DNA of 14,393 nucleotides from Bdellovibrionales bacterium (GCA_947457605.1 CANGWP010000048.1:1-14393), one strand, 5' to 3'. Counted from the first letter of the stretch, positions 1-7,438 are shown. Numbers and translations: made by a program. The notes: generated by a model not told the origin, from the letters alone.

Positions 1-431
1 CGGGCGCCACATATCTGTTTTCCACCAGTCAGGCGCGCAGACTTCCCAAGAGCGGGGGCGATGAACTCAATGAGCTTCTGGATCCAAGCACTCAGGTTTC
101 GGGAGGCGCGAAGTTCCAAAGTCAGGTGCAGCTCCGATACCCGTTTCCAAGATGGGTGGGTCTCAATCTCGGACTCACGTGGCAAAAGCAGTTCCAGGAA
201 TCCCTCTCGGGTGGACTTTACAGGCCCGAGGTTTACTCGGTTGCTTCCTCAAGGACTTCGTATGACCTTGTCTCGACCTATGCGTCCCTGGATTTGAATT
301 CAATTCAGAGTTTTCTTGAGGGTAATTTCCTCCTGCCCGCTGTGGCCGAGGTGGGAATCGGACTTCCCCTTGCGGGTCAAAATGCGATTTCAGAGCCGGT
401 GGTACAACTTCAGGGGACGATGTTTTTTTAA
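1..431 (+). CDS. C-terminal part of an outer-membrane beta-barrel protein (5' end outside window)
   Basis: This frame is open from the window edge to the TAA at 429-431 and gives about 142 residues with no start in the window that is needed. It has the alternating polar/hydrophobic strands and short turns of a transmembrane beta-barrel (for example LRYPFPRWVGLNLGLTW and VVQLQGTMFF). It ends in two phenylalanines; a C-terminal Phe is the usual BAM-recognised end of outer-membrane proteins. An internal ATG at 126 would give only a barrel fragment, so I treat the gene as truncated by the window. The family cannot be named from this fragment. A lipoprotein gene starts 10 bp downstream on the same strand, so the two are probably co-transcribed. 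The stop codon sits in a run of seven T. Barrel assignment is inference from composition and the terminal Phe. Confidence 0.7.
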   Translation, partial: GATYLFSTSQARRLPKSGGDELNELLDPSTQVSGGAKFQSQVQLRYPFPRWVGLNLGLTWQKQFQESLSGGLYRPEVYSVASSRTSYDLVSTYASLDLNSIQSFLEGNFLLPAVAEVGIGLPLAGQNAISEPVVQLQGTMFF

Positions 432-441
432 GGGGGGATCG

Positions 442-1197
442 ATGGGTTACGTGAAATTCAGGTTTTTGAGCGTTGCCCTTAGTGGAATTCTTTTTGGCGC
501 TGCCAGCGCATGTCTTCCTCCGAACTCGGAGCCGAAAAAGCTGGGGCTCGCACTCACCCCGGATTTGCAAATCGTCGAGAAGATTCGGGGCGCAAAAATA
601 AAAGAACTTTTTGTCGTGATTTTCCCGAAGGACTATTCAGTGCCCGAGTGGCAATTCATCTTCGAGGAGACAAATCTACTGAGCCGGAACAAGCAGAAGC
701 TTCGGGCAATCGAGGGGCTCGATGCGCCCGAGGTCCAGGAAGAGCGCGCCGTGCTGATTGGAAAGAATGCGGAGATCCTGAGTGATCTTGGAGCGAAAAG
801 CCTCTTCATGATGAGCTGGAGCATTCAGGATGAAAACTGCAAGGTATCGAAGTCCTTGAAAATCGTATGCAAACCGTTCAATCCGGACAACCCCATGAAT
901 GGTGGTTTGCCGACCCATTCCGGTCCGTTGGAATTCATCATCCCGGATCCGGTTCAGTCCGAGATCAAAACTCCCTTCCTTTCGATCCTGCTCGAGCAGC
1001 TGGATGGCGCCAAGGGGCCGCAATTCGGGTTGAATCTGAGATTGAAACCGGAATCATCAGGCCCAGGTTTTTCCTGGTACAAAGGGGATGTCACCATCAC
1101 TCCGGGGAGTCGATTTCGATCACAAGCGGATGGGAGCGAGGTCGGAACTTATTTCCCGTACGGGTACTCGGAGCTGACCTTACTGACAGGAAATTAA
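442..1197 (+). CDS. Predicted lipoprotein of unknown function
   Basis: The protein has 251 residues from the ATG at 442. This start is preferred over an in-frame ATG at 316, which lies inside the upstream barrel gene. The 442 start has a G-rich Shine-Dalgarno (AGGGGGG, 431-437) close in front and yields a proper export signal: MGYVKFR, a hydrophobic core, then A-S-A-Cys24. The lipobox has Ala rather than the preferred Leu at -3, so lipidation is likely but not certain. The mature part has two further Cys near residues 133-141 and no motif I recognise. The upstream neighbour is an outer-membrane barrel in the same operon, so a role as its accessory lipoprotein is possible but unproven. Its 3' end overlaps the convergent minus-strand lipoprotein gene by 18 bp. 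Confidence 0.75.
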   Translation: MGYVKFRFLSVALSGILFGAASACLPPNSEPKKLGLALTPDLQIVEKIRGAKIKELFVVIFPKDYSVPEWQFIFEETNLLSRNKQKLRAIEGLDAPEVQEERAVLIGKNAEILSDLGAKSLFMMSWSIQDENCKVSKSLKIVCKPFNPDNPMNGGLPTHSGPLEFIIPDPVQSEIKTPFLSILLEQLDGAKGPQFGLNLRLKPESSGPGFSWYKGDVTITPGSRFRSQADGSEVGTYFPYGYSELTLLTGN

Positions 1198-1626
1198 GGT
1201 GCCTGCAAGGGATTGTGCATTGCTCGAATTCGTCATGCATGAATTGTAAGCCACTTCTGCGGGTCTCGAGCTCCCACCCCAGATGCCACTCAGGATGTTG
1301 GTGTTGAGGAGCATCTTGCACGGATCCCCTTGATTGCAAGAGGTTGGAAGTCGATAGCAGGACACTGAGGCGCCACTCGGTGCTGTGACAATCACAGGTA
1401 CGCAATTGGTTTGGGCGGCTGCGACTCCTGTGCTTTGACTGCAAGCGCTTGGGCTAGGATAGGCCTGATTCTGAGCGCAAACCTGACCAGGATCCTGAAG
1501 GTTCTGGCCAGTGGAACTCTGGAAGTCACTCAGCAGTGTGTTTGATTTCTTCAGACATCCCCCCAAGGCCACGGTGATGGAAGCCAGGAAACAAAAAGCC
1601 CGTGTAAATCCCATAATCTTAGCCAT
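1180..1626 (-). CDS. Small cysteine-rich lipoprotein, unknown function
   Basis: This 148-residue protein has a clear signal and a textbook lipobox, Leu-Gly-Gly-Cys24, so it should be lipid-anchored. The remaining ~124 residues contain eight more cysteines, Ser/Asn/Gln-rich stretches and no charged core, suggesting a small disulfide-stabilised domain exposed on the envelope. I do not recognise the family. The ATG at 1624-1626 is preferred because AGGGGAG (minus strand, 1636-1642) lies 9 nt upstream; a second ATG four codons on is possible. It lies 78 bp downstream of a secreted protein-glutamine deamidase-like gene on the same strand, so co-transcription is likely. A partner, inhibitor or anchor role toward that enzyme is only a hypothesis. 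The 3' end overlaps the convergent lipoprotein gene by 18 bp. Confidence 0.75.
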   Translation of the reverse strand: MAKIMGFTRAFCFLASITVALGGCLKKSNTLLSDFQSSTGQNLQDPGQVCAQNQAYPSPSACSQSTGVAAAQTNCVPVIVTAPSGASVSCYRLPTSCNQGDPCKMLLNTNILSGIWGGSSRPAEVAYNSCMTNSSNAQSLAGTLISCQ

Positions 1627-1639
1627 GCGAAAACTCTCC

Positions 1640-1673
1640 CCTGGATTTCAGGATCTCATGAAATGAGGCCAGG
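1640..1673 (-). promoter_or_regulatory. Nested inverted repeats in the leader of the Cys-rich lipoprotein gene
   Basis: An inner perfect inverted repeat, CTCAT-GAA-ATGAG (1655-1667), lies within an outer pair CCTGG (1640-1644) / CCAGG (1669-1673). In the minus-strand transcript the 3' arm of the outer stem shares bases with the Shine-Dalgarno (1636-1642) of the lipoprotein gene, so folding would partly hide it. There is no T-run after the stem, so it does not look like a terminator. Function is inferred only. Confidence 0.3.
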
Positions 1674-1704
1674 AAAAAGCGTGTTGTTTTTAAATCAAAT
1701 GAGT

Positions 1705-2589
1705 TTAATGCGCATCTTTGACCCGGGTCGAAGTTCTTGGGGCACCGAAAAAGGCTTGAGAATAGGCTGCAAGAACCTCGTCCCGGACGAAACTCTCGGG
1801 CGCCGGCGTTCCGGCCTCGAGGGCCTCGAGATGGCGTGGCTGCCAGAAATACATGGGAACTTTCATGAAGTAACAATAATGATCGTACTGGTGGTTTGAG
1901 TAGTCAGAATATCGATTTACCGTAGGACAAGGGGTTCTTGGCTCGATGAAGTGATCGGACCATTCCTTTGGACCTACCGGGCCGTTCATGAAGGTATGGT
2001 CGAGGATCGATTCCCGTTTCTCGCCGTTCGTTTCAACGATCGCAAAGGGGGAGACATGAAACCACCAGCGGTAGCGGTACTCCCGGATGTACTTTGAAGT
2101 AAAAAACATAAAAACCTTCATCAAGTGGATTCCCTTTGATTGGAAGGTTTCATAAGTCCAAACATGGGCCCGATTGAAGCATTGGGAGCGCCTGCGATAG
2201 TTCGGATTCATGGATTGGAACACATCTTGAGCTTCGGTCTCGCTTACAATCGAGGGTGGTTCGGGGGCCAGATTCTTCGGTTTTTCCGAGTCAATGGTTG
2301 AGCGCCCGGACCCGGCTTCTTTGGCTGCGCTTTTGACCCGAATGACGTTTCCCTCCGTACTCAGAAGCACCAGAACATCCGAATTTTGATGAAGGATGTG
2401 TTTGATTTCAGGCAGGAGGGTTTCGGAGTGGTTCAGTCGTCCCACTCTTCCGTCTTCAAGAAAGAGAAGTGTATCGCCCGGGGACTCATCCATGGATGAA
2501 ACCCGGACAAAATCCCGGGGAATTTCGGCGTGAACGCAGGATGACCAGAAAAGGATTAAGGCAATTAGCATCATCCGAAAACACAGCAA
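1705..2589 (-). CDS. Secreted protein-glutamine deamidase (protein glutaminase) family enzyme
   Basis: Predicted to hydrolyse the side-chain amide of protein-bound glutamine to glutamate outside the cytoplasm. The 294-residue protein has a hydrophobic signal ending Val-His-Ala21. A ~110-residue N-terminal region follows; it is Pro/Ser/Glu-rich at its end and may be a pro-region or linker. The catalytic domain spans about 120-260. Three blocks fit the family's Cys-His-Asp triad: QCFNRAHVW (Cys137), WWFHVSPFA (His178) and ILDHTFMNGP (Asp197). Spacings of 41 and 19 residues match the 42 and 20 of the characterised Chryseobacterium protein glutaminase (Cys41, His83, Asp103). Cys221 and Cys239 could form a disulfide. 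The start is uncertain: TTG at 2587-2589 adds an Arg to the signal n-region, while ATG at 2572-2574 gives a shorter signal; neither has a strong Shine-Dalgarno. It precedes a Cys-rich lipoprotein gene. Confidence 0.8.
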   Translation of the reverse strand: MLCFRMMLIALILFWSSCVHAEIPRDFVRVSSMDESPGDTLLFLEDGRVGRLNHSETLLPEIKHILHQNSDVLVLLSTEGNVIRVKSAAKEAGSGRSTIDSEKPKNLAPEPPSIVSETEAQDVFQSMNPNYRRRSQCFNRAHVWTYETFQSKGIHLMKVFMFFTSKYIREYRYRWWFHVSPFAIVETNGEKRESILDHTFMNGPVGPKEWSDHFIEPRTPCPTVNRYSDYSNHQYDHYCYFMKVPMYFWQPRHLEALEAGTPAPESFVRDEVLAAYSQAFFGAPRTSTRVKDAH

Positions 2590-2677
2590 GAAGTGTGCGG
2601 GACGGGTTTTCCTGTTGTGGCTTGGATTTCATTCAAAATTAGGGGATTTTTTGTCCCGCCTTTGATACACGAAGGCC
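2590..2677. promoter_or_regulatory. Divergent promoter region between deamidase and OPT transporter genes
   Basis: These 88 bp separate two divergent genes, so at least one promoter per strand should lie here or just inside the gene starts. The middle part (about 2620-2660) is AT-rich. I could not pick out a convincing pair of -35 and -10 boxes with normal spacing on either strand. The transporter ATG is preceded only by a weak GAAGG (2671-2675) very close to the start. Confidence 0.4.
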
Positions 2678-4564
2678 ATGAAACTGCAAGAACTCACCGA
2701 AGAGGAAGTCCGCACCCTTACCCTTGAGCAAAAAGATGAATGGTGGCTCAAAAACGTCTACCGGGGGGACATGCCGCAGCTCAACCTGAGATCGGCCGCG
2801 ACAGGAATGTTGATCGGGGGGGTTTTGTCCCTCACCAATCTTTATGTCGGGATCAAAACCGGATGGACGCTTGGAGTCGGGATCACGTCCGTGATCGTTT
2901 CCTTTGCGGCATTCAAGCTGATTTCAAGACTCAACCTCGGAACCGAGATGTCCATTCTCGAAAACAATGCCATGCAGTCGATTGCCACGAGTGCAGGGTA
3001 CATGACCATGCCCCTGGTTTCGGTGTTTCCCGCCTACATGCTCATCACCGGCACGGTCATTCCCATGGAGCGCGCCATGGTGTGGATGATCCTTCTTTCC
3101 ATTCTCGGAGTTCTTTATGCATTTCCCTTGAAAAAGAGGTTTATCAACGAAGAACAAATGCCATTTCCCGAAGGCTATGCGGCCGGAGTGGTTCTGCAGA
3201 ATCTTCACTCGGATGAGGGCGGAAAGGACGGGATTTTCAAGGCGAAGATTCTTGGCGTCGGGGCCGGGCTTTCTGCGCTCATGGAGACCATTCGCAACCA
3301 CTCCGTGATGGCTTCGCTCAAGCTCAAGTTTCTCGCGATTCCCGAATACTGGGATGAAATCGTGTATCGGTTTTTTACTCCCGCAATTCACGGAATACCG
3401 CTCAAGGATCTCACCGTTCGTCTGGACACTTCCATTGTCATGATGGGGACGGGCGGAATCATGGGAGTGAAGGTGGGAGCCTCCATGGTGATGGGAGCTT
3501 TGATCAATTATTGCGTTCTTGCGCCAAATTTGATTCATCAGGGAATCATTCCGGAGGCCAATTTCAAATCGATCACCATGTGGGGGCTTTGGTTTGGTGC
3601 AATGATGATGACCACATCATCGCTTTATGCGTTTTTCTCAAAGCCTGCGGTTTTGGTGGAGTCCTTCCGGAAGTTTTTTCCTGCAAAGGGAGGAAAGGAG
3701 AAAAAGAAAGACGTTCTTGCGGACATCGAGTTGCCCCTTTGGGTTTCCATGGCAGGAGTTCCGGTCGTTGGCGGCATCATGGTTTACCTCGGACATGCCT
3801 GGTTTGATTTCGGGATTTTCGAGGGAATCATCGCCATTCCTCTTACCTTCATTTTCAGTCTGATTGCCGTGACTTCCACCGGACTCACTTCAATCACTCC
3901 GCTTGGCGCACTCGGGAAACTCACCCAGCTCACGTACTCGGTGATCTCTCCCGGGAGTGCGGCCACAAACCTCATGGCGGCCGGAATCAACTCAGAGGTT
4001 TCCTCGAACGCATCCAATCTTTTGGCGGACATCAAGCCTGGATACATGCTGGGAGCAAAGCCCAGGCAACAGGCGCTTGGACATCTGCTGGGAATTTTTG
4101 CGGGTGCAATTGTGGCAGTGCCTGTCTACTACGCCATTTTCAACGGGAACATCGCGATGTTCACCTCCGATCAGCTCCCCATGCCTTCCGCGACCGTGTA
4201 TCGGGCCGTGGCCGAAGCCCTGACCAAGGGGCTGGGTGTGCTGCACCCGTCCGCAAGAATGGCGGCACTCGTGGGTGCTATTCTTGGGGTGGTGCTCGAG
4301 TGGATCAACATCCGGATGAAAGGAAAGTTTCCGATCTCTCCGATGGGAATCGGTCTTGCCTTTGTTCTTCACTTCTCGGATTCGATGGCGATGGGAATCG
4401 GATCGTTCCTCGTTTGGCTTGCCGCACGGAAAATGAAAGCGGGAACAAAGAACCACAAGATCTTTGTCGAGAATTCGGAAACCCTTTGCGCCGGAATCAT
4501 TGCGGGTGGATCCATCATTGGAATCATCCTGATCATTCTGGAAACCGTGGTATTTGCGAAGTGA
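2678..4564 (+). CDS. OPT-family oligopeptide / metal-chelate transporter
   Basis: A 628-residue polytopic inner-membrane protein with roughly 15-16 hydrophobic segments, the size expected for bacterial OPT proteins. These are secondary, cation-coupled importers of small peptides or, in the plant YSL branch, metal-nicotianamine chelates. Family landmarks in order: NLYVGIKTGWTLGVGI near residues 54-70, an NNAMQS motif near 97, PFPEGYAAGVVLQNL near 164-178, then SPGSAATNLMAAGINSEVSS and NLLADIKPGYMLGAKPRQQ around 427-467. A C-terminal block ISPMGIGLAFVLHFSDSMAMGIGSF follows. An N-terminal cytoplasmic stretch (about 1-35) precedes the first membrane segment. The start is the first ATG after the divergent gap. 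The substrate cannot be read from sequence. A PaiA-like acetyltransferase begins 3 bp after the stop, indicating a two-gene operon. Confidence 0.93.
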   Translation: MKLQELTEEEVRTLTLEQKDEWWLKNVYRGDMPQLNLRSAATGMLIGGVLSLTNLYVGIKTGWTLGVGITSVIVSFAAFKLISRLNLGTEMSILENNAMQSIATSAGYMTMPLVSVFPAYMLITGTVIPMERAMVWMILLSILGVLYAFPLKKRFINEEQMPFPEGYAAGVVLQNLHSDEGGKDGIFKAKILGVGAGLSALMETIRNHSVMASLKLKFLAIPEYWDEIVYRFFTPAIHGIPLKDLTVRLDTSIVMMGTGGIMGVKVGASMVMGALINYCVLAPNLIHQGIIPEANFKSITMWGLWFGAMMMTTSSLYAFFSKPAVLVESFRKFFPAKGGKEKKKDVLADIELPLWVSMAGVPVVGGIMVYLGHAWFDFGIFEGIIAIPLTFIFSLIAVTSTGLTSITPLGALGKLTQLTYSVISPGSAATNLMAAGINSEVSSNASNLLADIKPGYMLGAKPRQQALGHLLGIFAGAIVAVPVYYAIFNGNIAMFTSDQLPMPSATVYRAVAEALTKGLGVLHPSARMAALVGAILGVVLEWINIRMKGKFPISPMGIGLAFVLHFSDSMAMGIGSFLVWLAARKMKAGTKNHKIFVENSETLCAGIIAGGSIIGIILIILETVVFAK

Positions 4565-4567
4565 TCG

Positions 4568-5101
4568 ATGGGCAAGATCGAGACTAAAATTCGAAGAGTG
4601 GAGCTTTCAGATGCCGAGACGCTGGCTTCCCTGGGTGCTGAAACTTTCTATGACACTTTTGTCGGCACTTGCAGCGTGGAGGACATGGACGGGTATCTTC
4701 GGGCGACTTATTCTGTGGAGCAGGTAAGGCGGGAGCTCTCGGATCCGCACGACCAATTCTATTTTGCGGAGGTCGAGGGAGTGCCGGTCGGGTACATCCG
4801 GATGAAAGAGGATTATGAGGGACTGCCGCTGATGAAACAGTGGAGGGCGTTTGAATGCAAACGACTCTATGTGAAAAAAGAATTTCACAAGACAGGGGTT
4901 GCCCAGGCACTCATGGATTTTTTCATGGACTATGCGATCCGGAATCAGTACGAGGTTGTGTGGCTTGGAGTTTGGGAGTTCAACTACCGGGCACAGAGGT
5001 TTTATTCAAAGTACGGATTCGTCCCGAATGGGCATGGCCATCCTTTTCCCATCGGCAATACGCCTCAGACCGACATCTGGCTTTGGAAATTTATTTCTTG
5101 A
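4568..5101 (+). CDS. GNAT acetyltransferase, PaiA (polyamine acetyltransferase)-like
   Basis: A 177-residue single-domain cytoplasmic GNAT enzyme transferring acetyl from acetyl-CoA to an amine. The acetyl-CoA-binding motif A is RLYVKKEFHKTGVAQALM (99-116), with the pyrophosphate loop reading H107-K-T-G110-V-A112, a relaxed form of Q/R-x-x-G-x-G/A. The C-terminal motif B region LGVWEFNYRAQRFYSKYGF (133-151) and the following G-H-x-F-x-x-G-x-x-x-Q-x-D pattern match the PaiA spermine/spermidine acetyltransferase branch; the N-terminal ETFYDTF (25-31) also fits. Substrate is therefore plausibly a polyamine but could be another small amine or peptide. The gene starts 3 bp after the OPT transporter stop and is presumably translated from the same mRNA. 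Its 3' end overlaps the convergent MltA gene by 11 bp. Confidence 0.85.
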   Translation: MGKIETKIRRVELSDAETLASLGAETFYDTFVGTCSVEDMDGYLRATYSVEQVRRELSDPHDQFYFAEVEGVPVGYIRMKEDYEGLPLMKQWRAFECKRLYVKKEFHKTGVAQALMDFFMDYAIRNQYEVVWLGVWEFNYRAQRFYSKYGFVPNGHGHPFPIGNTPQTDIWLWKFIS

Positions 5102-6224
5102 GGCTTCCCTTGAAAATTCGCGAGTCGTTCTCGCGCTTGATCAGAAAAAACTGTTTTCCCTTGGCACCCAGGCTTTCGGCAGCTTCCCGGGCTTCTTCGC
5201 CGAAACCGAAGTAGAGGTCGGCACGGGCGGAGCCCTTGATCGCACCACCCACATCCTGCCCGAGCATGAAGCGGGTGATGGTCTTGCCTCCCACTTTGAG
5301 TTCTACGAAATTGAGAACTCCCGAGCCGGGGTGGAATGCAGGATCAAAGGCGAGTGATCGTCGCTCGGTAAGGGGGATGGAGTCGATGCCCAATGGCTCT
5401 TCATCCGAGAGTTTGAAATACACATAGCTTGGGCTCTGGGAGTAGAGCTTCCGTTGCACCTCGGGGTGTTCAAGAAAATATTTGTGTTGATTTGCATAGC
5501 TCGCTTCAGAGGCTGTGAGGTAGCCGTTTTCCACCATAAGCCTCGAGAAAAACTTCAAGGGCTGTGAGTTCTTTCCGTCATAGCTGATGTAGCGAAGGGT
5601 TTCCTTGCCGCTTTCATCGACGAGGTGGATTCGGCCACCTCCTTCGATCTGAAGGGAATAAAGCTGAAACAAGTCGGTGTCGAGATAGGCACATTCGAGC
5701 CCCTTGCCTTCGAGCGCCCCTTCGAAGTGAATTTGCTCGCGGGTGGATTCCTTTAGGACCGGATCCTTGGGAGCGGAATAGAGGGGAATCTGGAACGGGC
5801 CACGCTTGGTAAGTGAACCCTTGAAGTCGGGGCTGTAATAGGCTGTGTAGCGGGTGTCACCCTCGCGGGGTTTGAACACTCGAAATCTTGTTTGGATCGC
5901 CTCATTGAATTTTTGAAAGCACACCGATTTTTCAGACTTCGCCATGCACTCGTCCGTCTGGCGGGCAATTTCCTGAAACAACACCAGGCTGTCGCGAATC
6001 ACGCTTTTCTGAAAGACCCGATCCCCGTACTTGATCTTTCCCTTCAGGCTCACGCCTCGGTCATACGCATTGAGCTGTCGTTGGACCGCGACCTCGAGCA
6101 AATTGAAGTCAAGATCGTCGAAAAACTGGATGGACTTCGGGTCGACTTCCGTCGTAGCCGTCACGAATGGGGAGGCATTGGTCGTAACGGAAACCAAAAT
6201 CAAAAGGGCCCCTAGAATCCTCAT
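5091..6224 (-). CDS. mltA: MltA-type membrane-associated/periplasmic lytic murein transglycosylase
   Basis: Cleaves the beta-1,4 MurNAc-GlcNAc bond of peptidoglycan, leaving 1,6-anhydroMurNAc. The 377-residue protein has a type I signal peptide (cut likely after Ala17, TNA-SPF). The MltA domain starts near RYTAYYSPDFKGS (125-137) and includes YLDTDLFQLYSLQIEGGGRI (180-199), SYVYF (266-270) and PLTERRSLAFDP (284-295). The C-terminal 3D domain QDVGGAIKG...RADLYFGFG (323-342) follows. Asp336 aligns with the catalytic Asp308 of E. coli MltA and Asp324 with its conserved partner Asp297. Unlike E. coli MltA there is no lipobox cysteine, so it is probably soluble in the periplasm or secreted. Its ATG overlaps the stop of the upstream YghO-like gene (ATGA, 4 bp), indicating translational coupling. 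It overlaps the convergent acetyltransferase gene by 11 bp. Confidence 0.93.
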   Translation of the reverse strand: MRILGALLILVSVTTNASPFVTATTEVDPKSIQFFDDLDFNLLEVAVQRQLNAYDRGVSLKGKIKYGDRVFQKSVIRDSLVLFQEIARQTDECMAKSEKSVCFQKFNEAIQTRFRVFKPREGDTRYTAYYSPDFKGSLTKRGPFQIPLYSAPKDPVLKESTREQIHFEGALEGKGLECAYLDTDLFQLYSLQIEGGGRIHLVDESGKETLRYISYDGKNSQPLKFFSRLMVENGYLTASEASYANQHKYFLEHPEVQRKLYSQSPSYVYFKLSDEEPLGIDSIPLTERRSLAFDPAFHPGSGVLNFVELKVGGKTITRFMLGQDVGGAIKGSARADLYFGFGEEAREAAESLGAKGKQFFLIKRENDSRIFKGSLKK

Positions 6225-7387
6225 GAGGAGATCGCTCCCGAGGTAGCCTTCGCGATCGGCTTTTCATAGATCCTCCAGCGGCGATACTGAGGAGCTCCAA
6301 GATCCGTCCAAGGTTTGTTCATCGCCACGTTGTCCTCGAGAATCCACGAGGCTTCGCCCGCAAGATAGCCGTATTTGTGAGCGCGCTCAAAGGCCTCAAA
6401 GGTAAAGAGTGCGAAGATCCCGCTTCCACGGAACTCCGGTTTTACTCCCAAGGTCACAATGCGGGTCATCGCGACCCGTTTCTTGCCGAGAAGAAGCTTG
6501 AAGATTCCTGTGGGAAAAAGCTTTCCATCGGGAATCCGCTTGAATACGTGATTGAGATCAGGGATTGCCAGCATGAAGCCTGCCGGTTTTCCATCAACTT
6601 CCGCAACGAATGCCATCCGGGGATCGAGAATCATCTTCATGTCTTTTGCGGCGAATTCGAATTCTTCGGCCGTCATTGGAAAGAACCCCCAGTTCTTTTC
6701 CCAGGCGGAGTTGTAGATCTCATAGCAGTTCTTCACTTCGTTCTTGAAGTTTTTCAAATCAAAATCGCGAAAGGTCACGCGCGAGTTCTGGGCCCGCAGA
6801 CGTTTTACGTAGCTTACGACTTTGGGTGGAAGTTCGGAGTTCTTCTCGCGGGCGATGATGTAGGCAACGAGGTCTTTGGCCTTGGAGAGTCCGTATTGAT
6901 CATGAAGGGTTTCATAGTACTTCGGATTCCAGGTGGTCATGATGGTGGGATGTTTGCTCTGACCGCGCACGAGGAGCCCGCATTCATGATTGGTGGATGG
7001 GTTCATGGGGCCCATCATCTTTTCGAGTCCTCGCATGGATAGCCACTGCTCTGCGGTTTGGAAGAGGCGATTTGCGACTTCCTGGTCGTCGATGGATTCA
7101 AAGAATCCATAAAAGCCGGTTTTCTCGTTGTGGAACTCATTGTGGCCCTGGTTGTCGATTGCGGCAATCCGCCCCACAGGGCGGCCATCTCGCTCTGCGA
7201 TAAAGAGTTGGATTTTTGCGCGCTTGTAAAAAGGGTTCTTCTCGATGTCTAGGTTCTCGTACACCGACATCCGGAGCGGCGGAACCCATTGAGGGAAGGT
7301 CTTTTGATCGTAGATCTTCCACATCACGTCGATGAACTCGTTGGTCCCTTTTTTGCCAGAAACTTCCCGGATCTTGATTTCACTCAT
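6221..7387 (-). CDS. YghO-like protein with two GNAT-type modules
   Basis: A 388-residue cytoplasmic protein of the conserved family represented by E. coli YghO. The N-terminal half has a degenerate GNAT-like fold (FIAERDGRPVGRIAAIDN, 62-79) followed by the family hallmark GPMNPSTNHECGLLV (126-140). The C-terminal half carries a more normal GNAT module: VAEVDGKPAGFMLAIPD (261-277), then VTLGVKPEFRGSGIFALF (311-328), whose R320-G-S-G-I is a usable acetyl-CoA loop, and a terminal W-x-x-L-G-A-P-x-Y-R-R-W-R-x-Y-E block. Substrate is unknown. It is sometimes mis-annotated by homology as a dATP pyrophosphohydrolase, for which I see no motif. The ATG at 7385-7387 has only a weak Shine-Dalgarno. It is translationally coupled to MltA downstream, and the trypsin-like lipoprotein gene ends 51 bp upstream. 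Confidence 0.85.
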   Translation of the reverse strand: MSEIKIREVSGKKGTNEFIDVMWKIYDQKTFPQWVPPLRMSVYENLDIEKNPFYKRAKIQLFIAERDGRPVGRIAAIDNQGHNEFHNEKTGFYGFFESIDDQEVANRLFQTAEQWLSMRGLEKMMGPMNPSTNHECGLLVRGQSKHPTIMTTWNPKYYETLHDQYGLSKAKDLVAYIIAREKNSELPPKVVSYVKRLRAQNSRVTFRDFDLKNFKNEVKNCYEIYNSAWEKNWGFFPMTAEEFEFAAKDMKMILDPRMAFVAEVDGKPAGFMLAIPDLNHVFKRIPDGKLFPTGIFKLLLGKKRVAMTRIVTLGVKPEFRGSGIFALFTFEAFERAHKYGYLAGEASWILEDNVAMNKPWTDLGAPQYRRWRIYEKPIAKATSGAISS

Positions 7388-7438
7388 GGACAGGGACTCT
7401 AGCCAAAAAAGTCAGCTTTGGAAACTGTCAGTTGCCTG

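Noticed and set aside
316..441. Upstream in-frame ATG extending the lipoprotein at 442
   Set aside because: The extension lies inside the barrel gene and would bury the lipoprotein signal about 42 residues from the N-terminus.
1674..1704. AAAAA-GCGTGTTG-TTTTT as a terminator after the deamidase gene
   Set aside because: The stem would be only A-T pairs with an eight-base loop and would not stop polymerase; read-through into the lipoprotein gene is more likely.
2924..3538. Minus-strand open frame of 204 codons, His-rich
   Set aside because: Antisense of the OPT transporter; the His-rich composition is the complement of ATG-rich membrane-protein codons.
6377..7042. Plus-strand open frame of 221 codons
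   Set aside because: It lies wholly opposite the YghO-like gene, whose family motifs are clear; no ribosome site or recognisable protein.
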